Source of the DNA: Delphinus delphis
Lineage: Eukaryota; Chordata; Mammalia; Artiodactyla; Delphinidae
Direction: 5' to 3'
Assembly (NCBI RefSeq): GCF_949987515.2
Contig: NC_082687.1
Location: 23,172,148-23,236,147, forward strand
Length of the DNA: 64,000 nucleotides
Within the stretch, counting starts at the first letter, position 1; the number at the start of each line of letters is the position of its first letter. Below are positions 1 to 11,560 of this stretch, one piece after another. The notes under the pieces are model-generated. The model was not told the origin of the DNA, ran no database searches, and worked only from the letters and a program-made list of their open reading frames with translations. A program made the translations under genes and the position numbers.

Positions 1-2057
1 AAGATCATCTTGTTAGTCTCATTGATATTTTACAGGTAAGGAAGCCAACTTTCTGAGAAATTATGTAACTTAAATATTTAAATAGGAAATGCAAGAGTTA
101 GAACTTAAAACCAAGTCTTGACAAAGTCTCTCCTTTTCTCTTTACAACCCCCAATGATGTCTCAAGATCTATAAAATGAAAACTAAACTCCCTGTTTTGT
201 ATTCAAGAAGTTCTATGATCTTTTGCCAACCTATATTTTCAACACTGTTTTTCCTCATTACCCTTAATTCACCTTACGATCCAGTTAAATTGAACTACTT
301 GTTTTCTTCTAAGCACAAGGTCTCCAGACTCTCAGCCTTACATTAGAGCTGTTCTTTTATTTCCAACACCATTTCTAATACCATTTCTTCTATTCTCCAC
401 ATCTCTGAACTCAAATTCAAGGACCTCAAATACAGCCTCTTTGAGTCTCCTTCCTCCTCGGTTTGAAGTAAGTTTTCCATCCCTAGAAGCCCCACTGCAT
501 TCTACACTAGCTCTCTTACAGTATTAACACTTTCTGCTTGGCATTTATTGAGCATGTATGTGTGCATGTGTGTATGGTTTACATTATAACAATTTTTGTA
601 TTTGTCTATATTTTCCTACTAATTTCTAAAAATTCCCCCAGAATTGAATGTACCGCCATGCACACGGTAAACGGTCAATACCTTTCCATTAAATAAATGA
701 ATGGAAAGAAAAAAAAACTCCAGCCACAAAGAATTTAAGTGATTTGCCCAGGATCCCAAAAGTAATTTCTACCAAAACCTGAGCCAACACGTTCTATAGG
801 GTTTTATTATTATTATTAGTTTAAGTATTATTTATTTTTTATTAATTATTGTTAATAATTACTTATTATTATAATTTAATTATACCATGAAGCAATTCTG
901 CTACAAACTTAGTTAACTAACAACTAGAAAAGAACACGTGCACTCTTGATCCAGATTTCCAAGGGGCAGAAAAAAAAAAATACAGGCAAAAATTTTTAGG
1001 AAAAGTCCTCTGTTTTCTTTTCTAGAAAAAAAAAAACAAAATCTGTTTGTTTTCATGTTTTTGAATGATATTTCAACTTAAATAATGGAAGCCAAGCTCA
1101 AGTACCTCAAATGGAAATCTGTCACTAAATATTCAACTGCCAAAATTCACAAATATCCAGAAACCTACATTTCTAATTAAGTAGATAGTATCGTGCATTT
1201 GAGAACACAGTCCCTGAGCAAATAAATCTTGAAAATGCTCTTCTTATGCCATCATATTAAGAAACGGCAATAAATCATTTTAACAGCTTCTCTGCCATGT
1301 CACACATGGAAAAGACAAAATGTCTTTCAACTCACAAAAGAGTTACACAGAAAAGAATGTAAAATCAGAGAACTTGGTAGAGAAACGTAGCAAAATATGT
1401 AAATTATTGTGAAAGGTTACTGTTTTAAACAAATTGGCAATTTACATGAATGACCAGCAGTATACTCGAAGTTAGTGTCAACATTTATAAAGGCCCTCAC
1501 AGCCGATTCCAGACAGGAAACCAATTATGGTTGAAGAGCCAAGATACTCTTAAGAAGCAGTAAATTATGCTGAAAATATTGTCAACGATTGACTTAAAAA
1601 AATGAAATAGTCATGTTATAAAGAAGCCCGATATATAAAAACAGCCAACTGTAAAAAATAAAAGTTTGTGATTTTAATTATTCCAACTGTTCTTATAATA
1701 AATTTGGTGTAAAAACCACTGAAAATACGTGTTTTGAAGGAAAGTGTTTCTTGAACAAACCGTGCTCACACTTTTGCCTTTGGCCCAGCAATGGTGTTAC
1801 CACAGCTTAGAACATCATTGTCAATTACCACTCTCCACTCCCACTTCTTCTCCTCTGCCTGAATTGCACTCATTCTTTAAGTTTCAGATGACAAGTTCTT
1901 CAAGATTCTTCCCTGAACATCCTCCCCAAAGCCGGGTTGTGTGTCCCTTCTAAAATAATCACTAACCCTAGCACTCTGTACTGTGCCCTAACATAGCACA
2001 AAGCACACTGTCTTGACATTCCTTATTTCTTATTTTATTTTGTACTGCCCCCCATCT
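1..2057. other. AT-rich non-coding stretch, no gene seen
   Basis: No frame of useful length or recognisable protein similarity. Around 490-700 the text resembles the 3' end of an old L2 LINE, ending in an ATAAATGAATG-like tail, but this is weak. The rest looks like unique or unrecognisably old sequence. Confidence 0.5.
796..886. repeat. TTATTA-rich low-complexity tract
   Basis: About 90 bp made almost only of A and T, starting with four TTA/ATT units and degrading into mixed ATT and AAT words. It is a simple low-complexity tract and no parent element is visible. Confidence 0.7.
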
Positions 2058-2115
2058 TGTGCACATGCGTGCGTGCACACACACACACACACACACACAC
2101 GTGCACGTGCGCACA
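2058..2115. repeat. Alternating pyrimidine-purine tract with (CA)n core
   Basis: Every step from 2058 to 2115 alternates pyrimidine and purine. A (CA)n core is flanked on both sides by GTGCG and GTGCAC words. This composition is a classic left-handed (Z) DNA former and a polymorphic microsatellite. Confidence 0.85.
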
Positions 2116-2677
2116 AACACACAGACTAAAAGAGCCTTCTAAGCCAGGACATAGCATCTAGTTATCTTTTCAAGAACACAGTATGAACCTAACATATTTT
2201 TCATGAATAAAGACACTGTCGTAAAAAATTCTTTTTTGCTGTGAGCTACAAAGCATACACGTCTTCTCAAACATTTTTAACTGCATTCTGCAACATTCTC
2301 CATTTCATCTCAGGGCCATGGTAGCGGGAGACCTCAGTCCTTCGACAAGCTGGAAAACTGGTTGAAGCTCGGTGCATGGATCCTTTTTGATATTTTTGCA
2401 TATTGATTTCTGACTTTGAAAACAGAGAAAATGTATAACATCATATAATTTATTTAAAATCATTACCATGAATGTCTTTTTACACAAATATACCACAATG
2501 GCATGTGGTCAAGATTGAGAAATGTGTCCATTTGAGCATCCATAACAGTATTTTCAGATGCCTGGGTTCTATATTTTCAATTAATTTTGTATTTTTTTTA
2601 ATGTTCACAGTGTATCTCATTGTGGTCATTGCTGTGAGTGATTTTTAAAGTTCATTCTATATTAGGAAAATTCACTT
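2116..2677. other. Non-coding stretch, nothing recognised
   Basis: AT-rich sequence without a repeat family I can name or a coding signal. Confidence 0.4.
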
Positions 2678-2690
2678 GAAAGTCACTGTC

Positions 2691-2902
2691 GGGGCTTCCC
2701 TGGTGGCGCAGTGGTTGGGAGTCCACCTGCCGATGCAGGGGACGCGGGTTCGTGCCCCAGTCCAGGAGGATCCCACATGCTGCGGAGCAGCTGGGCCCGT
2801 GAGCCATGGCCGCTGAGCCTGTGCGTCCGGAGCCTGTGCTCCGCAACGGGAGAGGCCACAACAGTGAGAGGCCCGCGTACAGCCAAAAAAAAAAAAAAAA
2901 AA
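2691..2902 (+). mobile_element. Short CHR-type tRNA-Glu SINE
   Basis: Pol III-type SINE. The head carries an A-box-like TGGCGCAGTGG and a B-box-like GGGTTCGTGCC, followed by the GC-rich CHR body and an A18 tail. It is flanked by a perfect 13-bp target duplication, GAAAGTCACTGTC (2678-2690 and 2903-2915), so the copy is complete and inserted by L1-type target-primed reverse transcription. Open frames across it are shadows of the GC-rich body. Confidence 0.95.
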
Positions 2903-2915
2903 GAAAGTCACTGTC

Positions 2916-3974
2916 AAGCTGACCCCACATGTGTGATATTTGATTGTTTCTGTTTTCTACACATTGACAGAGGTAGGCGGATTGCACAGTCCTCTTTGTC
3001 AGATATTATATTAAGTGAATTTTGTTATGGGTGCCCTGCTAAAATGGAACACTGGGGAAGCTCTGACTTTGTGTCCAATCAAATATGAATCAGTCACATA
3101 TAGGGACAGTTAAGACAAGGTAACACAGTCTTAGCCAGTGGTGGAACATAAACCATTTCAAAATTTTTCAGAACACATGGCCAACTGTGTAGACATGGAA
3201 GCTAGCCAGATTCATCTTGCTCACCAAAAATGATCATTTCTGATTTCTACTTCCAGTGAGAAATGCTGACACAACTGAATTTAAAACACAAATGTGTTAC
3301 ATAACTTGAGCCCTTGACTTGGGGTCAATGCCCGTAATTGTCTCCAGCATAGAGAGTTCACTGTAACTCACACAAAGCGCACACAGACATGCCCGCCTTT
3401 TTTTCATTTGTTCATTCTGATGCACTCTATATTTCTGTGCTGGTCCTCATTCTGCAGCCCCCTGGCATTCTGGAATTATGTTAGAGCCTGTGGGGCTCTT
3501 GGAAACACTCTGGCTGATATGAGACTGGAGTGAGAGAAATCCACGCCCACACTCACATCAGTTCTCCAGCTGCATTCCCCCAAATACCCAGGCACAAACA
3601 CAGATGCATGGGGTTTGCTAAAGTTCGGAAGAAAAATCTTGGGAAGATAGATCACCTTAGTGATTTAAATTCTCAGAGTAACTCTGGGATCCTCAATAAT
3701 CCTGTGAGGTGAGTTTATTCAAGAGTTAAAAATAGCTACCCTGAGCTAACTCTCCTCTGGTTAAAGCTGGTTTCTGGCGCATCACCAGTAGTAAAGCAAT
3801 CCTGCAGAAGCTCTTTGCAGCAAGCCAGCCCAAACTTTTCCATGAATTTCCCTGCCTGGTTAGAGTAGGTCCAATCCACTGTGGCATACTGTTAAGAGGC
3901 AGGGAGAACAACGATGTTATCTTTAATCATTGCAGTAGAATGCAATTTATATGGGGGGGCAGGTGAGGGTGGAT
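2916..3974. other. Non-coding stretch, nothing recognised
   Basis: No coding signal. A short piece near 3685-3715 resembles the middle of a MIR, too short to call. Confidence 0.4.
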
Positions 3975-4115
3975 GTCATACATTTCAAGAGATTGTGTAG
4001 AAAGAGGAAAGAACATCTGACCTTGAATGAAATCATAGCCTCTCACTGTGTCATCTTGGAGAAGTCATTTAAATTCACTAATTTTTACCAGCTTGCAAAT
4101 ACATTCTTACTTGAA
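3975..4115 (+). mobile_element. MIR SINE fragment
   Basis: Diverged match to the MIR core: a CACTGTGTCATCTTGGAGAAGTC segment corresponds to the consensus 'tgtgaccttgggcaagtc', followed by a TTTAAATTCACT run. Old and degraded. Confidence 0.6.
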
Positions 4116-4219
4116 ACCTACATAAATACTGTGAACACTGGTTAAAAGTTGATCATTAAATATACTCAAGGTCGTTTCCCTAAGTACACTAACTGGTCAG
4201 CACTAATGGAAGCCTTACA

Positions 4220-5386
4220 GAGAGACTGGTTCAAGACGGTGGAGTAGAAGGATATACTCTCAATCCCTCTAGCAAGAGCACGAGAATCACAACGAACTGC
4301 TGAACAATCATCGACAAGAAGACACTGGAACTCACCAAAAAAGATAACCCACATCCAAAGACAAAGGAGAAGCCACAATGAGACGGTAGGAGGGGTGCAA
4401 TCACAATAAAATCAAATCCCATAACTGCTGGGTGGGTGACTCACAAACTGGAGAACACTTATACCACAGAAGTCCACCCACTGGAGTGAAGGTTCTGAGC
4501 CACATGTCAGGCTTCCCAACCTGGGGGTCTGGCAATGGGAGGAGGAATTCCTAGAGAATCAGACTTCGAAGGTTAGCGGGATTTGATTGTAGGACTTCAA
4601 CAGGACGGGGGAAACAGAGACTCCACTCTTAGAGGGCACACACAAAGTAGTGTGCGTATTCGGATGCAGGGAAAGGAGCAGTGACCCCATAGGAGACTGA
4701 ATCAGACCTACCTACTAGTGTTGGAGGGTCTCCTGCGGAGGTGGGGGGTGGCTGTGTCTCACCGTGAGGACAAGGACACTGGCAGCAGAAGTTCTCGGAA
4801 GTGCTCCTTGGCGTGAGCCCTCCCAGAGTCTGCCATTAGCCACAACAAAGACCCCGGAGAGGCTCCAATGTTGGGTCACCTCAGGTCAAAAAACGAACAG
4901 GGAGGGAACCCAGTCCCACCCATCAGCAGACAAGTGGATTAAAGGTTTACTAAGCTCCTCTTCCCACCAATCAACAGCCAGCTCTACCCACCACCAGTCC
5001 CTCTCATCAGGAAGCTTGCACAAGCGTCTTAGATAGCCTCATCCACCAGAGGGCAGACAGCAGAAGCAAGAAGAACTACAGTCCTGCAGCCTGAGGAACA
5101 AAAACCACATTCACAGAAAGATAGACAAGATGAAAAGGCAGAGGGCTATGTACCAGATGAAAGAACAAGATAAAACCCCAGAAAAAAAAACTAAATGAAG
5201 TGCAGATACGCAACCTTCCAGAAAAAGAATTCAGAAGAATCATAGTGAAGATGATCCAGGACCTCAGAAACAGAATGGAGGCAAAGATTGAGAAGATGCA
5301 AGAAATGTTTAAAAAAGACCTAGAAGAATTAAAGAACAAGCAAACAGAGATGAACAACACAATAATTGAAAAGAAAAGAAAAAATA
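4220..5386 (+). mobile_element. L1 5'UTR plus start of ORF1, 3'-truncated insertion
   Basis: About 1.17 kb that reads as the 5'UTR of a young artiodactyl/cetacean L1 (starting near a GGTTCAAGACGGTGGAGTAG word) and runs into the first roughly 85 codons of ORF1. It then stops in an A-rich end (GAAAAGAAAAGAAAAAA). Both flanks carry the 11-bp duplication GAAGCCTTACA (4209-4219 and 5387-5397). Most L1 copies lose the 5' end; this one keeps the 5' end and lacks the rest of ORF1, all of ORF2 and the 3'UTR. The simplest reading is retrotransposition of a prematurely polyadenylated or internally primed L1 RNA. A deletion would not leave target duplications immediately at both edges. Confidence 0.8.
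5130..5371 (+). pseudogene. L1 ORF1 N-terminal remnant (frameshifted)
   Basis: The ORF1 start ATG is at 5130. The first codons read MKRQRAMYQM, then one extra A in the run at 5160-5163 shifts the frame and gives a TAA stop at 5172. From 5164 the shifted frame continues through VQIRNLPEKEF and a charged heptad-rich stretch (MEAKIEKMQEMFKKDLEEL), the N-terminal part of the ORF1p coiled coil. The RNA-recognition and C-terminal domains are absent because the insertion ends here. ORF1p is the trimeric RNA chaperone of the L1 particle; this copy cannot make it. Confidence 0.8.
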
Positions 5387-5397
5387 GAAGCCTTACA

Positions 5398-8300
5398 TAA
5401 TTTTGTTATACTCATTAACACATTTTACTTACAAAATAAAATGGATAGATTTAAGAGAAATACTATTTCAATATATATTAATTAATTTTTTCCTTGTTTG
5501 GATTTAACGCTCAGTAACAAGGTGTAACACCAAAAAATAAACAACAGAACACACTGTAGAGAACCCAGATATTCCCCTTGTAGACACAGAATGAAAGCTT
5601 CCCCAGACAAACTGACACAGGATTGAGAAGGGAAACTGAGCTTGAGAATTACAATATAATATTATATATTAAGGAATGATTCAGAGACCATAAACATATT
5701 CTACTTGGACTTATTGCTCTTCTAAAGGAGAAATAAAGACTATCATGATGAAATAGGAAACTTGTAATGATAAATCTGCATACTGGTTATGTCCCCAGAG
5801 TAAAAATCATGCCAAAACCAATTTTAACTAAGGTTCAATTGTTATGCTTATACCTCTCTGCAGATAGGACAATTTCCAAATACAATACCATGAATTTTGC
5901 TTAGTAAAAAGGAATTTTAAATGAAAAAAATCAACAAAAAAGCAATATACATCGTCCACAGATGAATTTATTCCAACTCTTATAGAAAAGAAACAAAAAG
6001 AAAGTTCTGTACGAAATTAATGATTAAACATATTCATTGACAGCTTCCTAAAAGCTCTAATCTGCTGTTTAAAATTCTTTGAGCTATTCAGTTTTAAAAT
6101 GCTTTATTTCAAGTTCAAAAAGTTATGACAAAATGCAAATTTTATTACTTAATTTCTGAGATCATAAATTTTTCTTTCCTATAAAAAAGTTTTATCACAT
6201 TCTTGATATTTCCCATCTCCCTTTTTCATGTGTCAGACAAAATTACTTGTGTCTACAATAAAAAATAAAGAATTTACATCCAAAATAGAAACTGCATTTA
6301 ATTTACTTGTAAGTAAAAACTTACAAATAAACCAAAGACCACAATAAAACTCTTTTCTGACTAAAATCGTTGTGTTCATTTCTTGACCCTTTTAAAACAG
6401 TTGCTGAAAAAGTATATGAATGAACACATACAACAAACAGATGCTGAAAACCCTCAAAGGTCATTTCTTGCTTTATATAGTCATGAAAAATTCAAGGCAA
6501 CTGTCGAAAAATAGCTGGCACAGCACCATACTGTGCTGACATCAAAGAAGCTGTTGATATTATAGTTACTTTCAAACAAAAAAAAATAACTTAGTTGGGG
6601 CTCTGATGATCCTGGGATCCCATCCTCTGAACATAACCATCTTATTTTGACAAGAATAAAGAGGAACCAGCTGTTCTCCCCAGACCATATTAGAATTCAG
6701 AGAGCCATTATTCCTCAAGAGATGTTCTTGAGAGATACCCTAGATCTCCAAAGGTTTCTTTATTATGCAACACCCAAAGAGTCAATACCCATCCTCTGCT
6801 ATTCCCCTCCTTTTATCAATGATCATCAGAATCTGCCCTGAGAACAAGAGATCCTTCAGGAAACTTAAGAAACTGGAGAGCCTCAGATAAACACACAAGA
6901 ACATGGAGGTTGGGGCCAGAGTATGCAGGGTCTTGAATATGTGGCCAAGAAGTTGGACTTGGTGAGAAAGGCCACAGGCAACTGCTAGCTCATTAAAACA
7001 GGGGACATACGTGATCTCAAAGTAGACTAAGTCATCTGTGCTGGGAGCGGTGAGTAATCAAGTGTTTGAAAAATAGTGAAAAAGATTTGGTGCAATTGCG
7101 CTCAGAAATATTCTAGAAAGTCTGTAAGAAATAAATAGGAGGTTAAGACACACTGAGGACATATCTAAGAGGAGAGACTGTGAATTGCCATGGCTTTCTG
7201 TAACAAAGCTTGGTTACCTGGCCGTGGAAAAAACAGATAATGGGGTGATCCAACATTAGAGATTAGCAAGGCAATGGAAATGTTGAAATGACGAACCATG
7301 GATCCTGGGGGACAAGCAAGGCAAGTGAAATCTACAAGGTGCTTATGAGCCAAAATGATATAGGAGGGAGGGGGCTGAAGGACTAGATCACAAGAGTCAT
7401 GGTCACCTAAGTATGTCCTGAGTCCTAAGCCACACTGAGTGGTGGATTGCACAAAAACAATCTCTCCAAATACAATGCAGAAAACCACTGGACCAATACC
7501 GCTGATTGTATTTGGAGGAAGAGTTGTAATGGGGCATCCATGGACGGATGAAAGGTGATCCCTGTGGTTGGAATAGATGGGTCTCCCCACCCTCCTCCAA
7601 TCAATCACCTGAAAGCCAGTTTGGTGCAAAACACAACTAACAAAATAGAATTACTTTTGGTTAGATTCAGAAAAGGGTACAGGATTTTCACTGCTAACAT
7701 AATCATAATTCCTATCACTCTGAAGAGAAACATTAACTAAACCAGTACAGTAGCGTACTATGCCATCTTTCTTTTATTTATGCAACCTGAAATAAAATTG
7801 AGCATTGTTTTACTGATCATCGTTATCTCTCTTTTAAAAGCTAAGATTTCAGCTCATAAAAAGGGTATAGGAAACTGTCAGCAAAAGTTACTAGTTTTAT
7901 GAAAACACAGGACGAATACAATGTAAATCAAAGCTATCATTCATTTCCAGCTAATGAGGTGCTCTATTTTTTTTCAATAAATATATTATTTCATCAAGGT
8001 CGGTCTGTTAGTTTTTTCCAGCTCATTAGATTCTCACTTAATGAGATTTTTCTCCCTAAAGAAAATAGAGATATTGAATCAATATAGTCTCCTATAGAAA
8101 AGTACAGAGCAATTTAATATTGCATGAACATCCTAATTTTAGACACTAGATGAGTGACAGAACTATATGGAAATATCATTTTGTTTATTCAATAATCTTC
8201 TTAATACTTTTTAAATTCATTTATATTGTACAGCAAATATTACTTGTAGGGTATAGCCCACCAGTCAATCATTTACATATTCCATTGCCATGGTTTAAAA

Positions 8301-8779
8301 AGATATCCAAACATAGAATAAGATATAAGTAAAATATAAATGTTTGCTTCTTCTCACTGATGTCTATTTAAAACTCACCTGGACTTTTATTAATAAGTGA
8401 TCCATTCATGGTGAGTCTGGTAGTTAGCAAAAGGCATAAATTCTTTTCTCATAGAAAAATCTTAAGCAGGATGAATTCAGAGTGCTTCCTTACCTAAGAG
8501 GCTACAGTTGAAACGGAACTTAGAGGTCATGTCTCTGGGTCCTTAAACCCCGAAGGTCCACAGATGATGCCAGTCCCTGAAATTACATGGGGGTATCATG
8601 CTTGCACTTGTGCACATGCCTTTGGGGTCGAGGAAGAGACAGTGGGGAAGACAGAGACTGAAGCAGGTTCTTAAGTGACTCCATGGCTCCAAAAGAATAT
8701 AAGAAAAGCCACTTTCTCTTTATTCTGCACATGAGGTTTATTCTCTACCGTCTACACATGTAGAATAAACTCTTTATTC
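5398..8779. other. Long non-coding stretch with only faint old repeat traces
   Basis: AT-rich sequence. At about 6900-7180, wording such as GCAGGGTCTTGAATATGTGGCC resembles an old mammalian dispersed repeat that recurs at 13.95, 11.2 and 37.9 kb. A 154-codon minus-strand open frame (7165-7629) has no recognisable domain. No gene supported. Confidence 0.4.
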
Positions 8780-8905
8780 TTACTCTACACCTTAGGAAAT
8801 CGAGACCCGGGTTAGGGAACAGAGTCACCCAAGGTCATGGAACTGCTTAGTGGTTCAGATGAGCTGGCCTCCCAGAGGATGATCTAAATGCCTGCTCTCT
8901 TCCGC
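8780..8905 (-). mobile_element. MIR SINE, antisense
   Basis: Reads as the reverse strand of MIR: GGAAATCGAGACCCGGGTTAG, then CACCCAAGGTCATGGAACTGC, then a CTGCTCTCTT end, matching 'ggaaactgaggcccag...cccaaggtcacacagct...ccatgctctt'. Confidence 0.7.
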
Positions 8906-9424
8906 CGCCACTATGCAGAGGCCTCCAAAAGGAAATATTAAAAAGGGAGCTTTTAACTCCCCTGCTGATCCTAATGTCAGTCAGGGTTAACAACACTGCT
9001 CTAAAGGGGTAAAGGAATCAAGAGAAAGTGAAAATAATAATATGAAAGAGTCAAAAATTAATGAACAGTATAAAGAGTCATTTTACCTGTATTGTCCAGA
9101 AATCTCACACATACAAAATATGTTTCTATAAACCCATTTATGCTTGTTTTCAGTGGGATTACTGACAATACTGTTGAGAGAGAATGTGACAAGACGATAA
9201 CTATGTCTGGGTAACTGCATATAGACCAAATGTTTCTCTGTTCCTTTATATTTTTCACTCCTCTCAAGAACAGATTTGTAATTGCTAATTTTGTAATCAG
9301 GAGAAATAAATTGCAAAGACACAAGGAAAAAATGGAGTTTTTAAGAATGGTAAGTTATAATACTTTAATGTCTCCTCTGTCACTCTTCTGTACGCTTCTT
9401 CCTCTGGAACTTAACGAGCTCTGC

Positions 9425-9545
9425 AGAGAGACTGAGTTCAAACCCAGTCTCTCTCACTTTCCAGCTGTAAGGCCTTAGGCAAGATATTTAGCCTTCCTGT
9501 GCCTCTGTTTCTAATACAATGAGGATAATAGTAGTACTTGTCTAA
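9425..9545 (+). mobile_element. MIR SINE, first half
   Basis: GAGTTCAAACCCAGTCTC, CAGCTGTAAGGCC, GCAAGATATTTAGCCTTCCTGTGCC and GAGGATAATAGTAGTA follow the MIR consensus in order. The element stops near 9545 and its second half reappears at 10045. Confidence 0.75.
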
Positions 9546-10044
9546 ATTTGAGTTTCCCCCAAATAGAACCTGATGAGATCTTGTGTGTAAGTAGTTTACT
9601 TGAGAGATGCTTCCAGAAGGAGTGAAGAATACCAAGAGTGAGACAGAGCTATGTAAGAGCAAATTATGAAAGATGCTTCCGTAAGCAATGGAAGCTTGAT
9701 TCAGCTGAGACCTCTGAGAGCATACAAAATGCCTCTTAGAATTGTTGACCCAAAGGAGGGGAAGCTGGAGCATTTACCCACCAGCTCTTTAGCACCTTTG
9801 GTTGAGGGTTGCCCCGAGGATGTTAAACCCCCTTCACTTTTGCCTGAGACTCACAAACAGATCAAGTGGCTTCCTGCAGCTTTGGAGAAGGCCTGAGACA
9901 GAAAGCAGATGGGCACACACAGTGCTTGAGGTGAGACACTCAGCACGAATCTGAGCCCACACAAAACTACCTGCCACGGTGACGACTGAGATCAGAGTTG
10001 AGTCAAAAAACACTGACACAAGGCACTGAAAGCACTGGCTATAT
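9546..10044 (+). mobile_element. About 500-bp interspersed element inserted in a MIR
   Basis: Bounded on both sides by the two halves of one MIR, so it is an insertion. It holds CCCCCAAATAGAACCTGATGAGATCTTG near the left edge and AGGAGGGGAAGCTGGAGCATTTACCC in the middle. I recognise the wording as dispersed repeat sequence in mammals but cannot name the family. Possible degenerate duplication at the edges: AGTACTTGTCT versus AGCACTGGCT. The 76-codon frame inside is not a known protein. Confidence 0.5.
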
Positions 10045-10112
10045 TATTTACCTCAAAGCACTGTCATAAGGATTTAATAAGTAATTCATGTTAAAGTGGT
10101 TAGAACCACATA
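10045..10112 (+). mobile_element. MIR SINE, second half
   Basis: TTACCTCAAAGCACTGTCATAAGGATTTAATAAGT and TGTTAAAGTGGTTAGAACCA match the MIR 3' part ('cctacctcatagggttgttgtgaggattaaatgagt...'). Confidence 0.7.
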
Positions 10113-10229
10113 ACAAGAAATCAGGTCATGTTAGCTGTGGTGATTAGTCTTTTAATATGTGTGTAGTGCCTACCAGATGCCAGGTACACTGTACAGATGA
10201 TACAAAAATAATAATAATAAATAAACAAA

Positions 10230-10930
10230 TATCACAGACTCTGCTCTTGTTACTGAAGCAAACTTGGGTCCACTCATCCAGGCACAGTAAAGCCAATCTA
10301 CTGACACCTACCGGGTTCTTGTGAAGGGAAGTGCAGTGTTTACTGAAGGTGCCAAACAAGGAGTGTGAGCAGCTGATGTTCAGAAAACCCAAACTCTCCC
10401 ATGGGTTTCAGGGAAGAGTTTTTAAGGGCAAGGTGAGGGAGGGGAGTCACAGGCTGTGTGATCAACTCATGCAAAATTCTCTGCCTGGTTGATGGTGAGG
10501 TACCAGGTTGGTGTCACAGGGGTTAACATTATCAATTCTCAGGCTCCAGTGGCCTGGGGGCTACATGCTCATGGTCATCATGCAGTCAGCTTCTTCCATT
10601 TGATGGCGGTTTTAGTATCTGTAAAACAACTCAGGAAAGTCCATCAGGTACTATTATCTATGTACCTCAGGGAGGAAAAAACAGATTCTGTGACTGCTAT
10701 ATGGCAGATTTACTGTTTAAATCGTTACCAGTTCTCCTGGTCCCTCCGCTACTTTTGTCACTACATGTTCACATCCTTTCAATCATTAATTTTTGAGCCA
10801 GGTTTTTGTGACTCAGGGAAGGCCTGGCAGACTACAGTTTTTCTACAAACAAGAGGCAGGCAGAGGACTAGAGGCAGCAAAGGATCAAGCATTTGTCACC
10901 CAAAGCAGTACATTTTATGATAAAGGCATA
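10230..10930. mobile_element. Old mid-repetitive element, LTR-like, family unresolved
   Basis: About 700 bp with less A+T than its neighbours and wording (GGTTGATGGTGAGGTACCAGG; TCAGCTTCTTCCATTTGATGG; TTTTAGTATCTGTAAAACAACTCAGG) that I associate with a dispersed ancient mammalian retroelement. The 143-codon frame at 10489-10920 has no domain I recognise. Extent and family uncertain. Confidence 0.35.
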
Positions 10931-11199
10931 CATTGAGTCTAGTTGCTATACCATATAGGGAGAAAAACACTCTGCCCAGAAATCAGAGCAACCAGAAAGG
11001 TTTCACAGAGGATGTTGTGCCTGCACAGACTCTAGACAGATAAGTAGAAATGGCCCCAAGAATTTCACAGAGTGAGAGCATCAGACACAGAAGCATGTCA
11101 CGGGGCAGGGAAGAACATGGAGCTTTTAAAGAACAGCAAGGGCTCAAGGGTCTGGAACATACACTTCCATGGACAAATGTCAGGAAACAAAGCTATGGC

Positions 11200-11560
11200 G
11201 TGAAGAGGCAAAGCATGATCATGAAGGATCAAGGATAGCTTTTGCCTTAGTTTGGTGTTAATTCCATAGGCAATAGGGAACAAGGGGAAGATTCATGTTT
11301 CAGGGACATGTTAGTAGTGTGGAGGATGGACTGGTGGACAACAATACTGAATGCAGAAAGAATCAGATAAATGGCTATTGCAATAGCCCAAGGTCAATGG
11401 GAGGAAGGGCAACACTCATCTAGAAGAGTGACGATGAGGATAAGAGGTAGAATTCACAAGTTTTAGTGACTAGATACATATGGAAGTTGAGAAAGAATAA
11501 TTTTTCTAAGGTGACCTGCAGGTTTCTGGCTTAAGTAGTTGATTGTTTAGTGATGTTTTC
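11200..11560 (+). repeat. Old dispersed mammalian repeat fragment
   Basis: GGCTATTGCAATAGCCCAAGG, then GGTTTCTGGCTTAAGTAGTTGATTG. The same order of phrases is seen at 14.1-14.45 kb and 37.9-38.9 kb, so it is a multicopy element; the family is not named. Confidence 0.45.

Noticed and set aside
2691..2770. tRNA-like head with A and B boxes as a functional tRNA gene (also in other SINE copies)
   Set aside because: The tRNA-like part is fused to a SINE body with poly(A) tail and target duplications, and cannot fold as a complete cloverleaf. These are SINE promoters.
2652..3088. Open frames of up to 125 codons over the CHR SINE, recurring at 12.4-12.9, 23.3-23.7, 29.7-30.0 and 52.2-52.5 kb with similar peptides
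   Set aside because: The repeated peptides are translations of the same GC-rich SINE body in different frames and strands. They follow the repeat, not a gene family.
4764..5036. 90-codon frame inside the L1 5'UTR
   Set aside because: The 5'UTR of L1 is not coding here; the frame is upstream of the real ORF1 start at 5130 and has no conserved motif.
7165..7629. 154-codon minus-strand open frame, the longest here
   Set aside because: No domain, no codon bias, no flanking exons. In 64 kb with six frames one frame of this length is about what chance gives.
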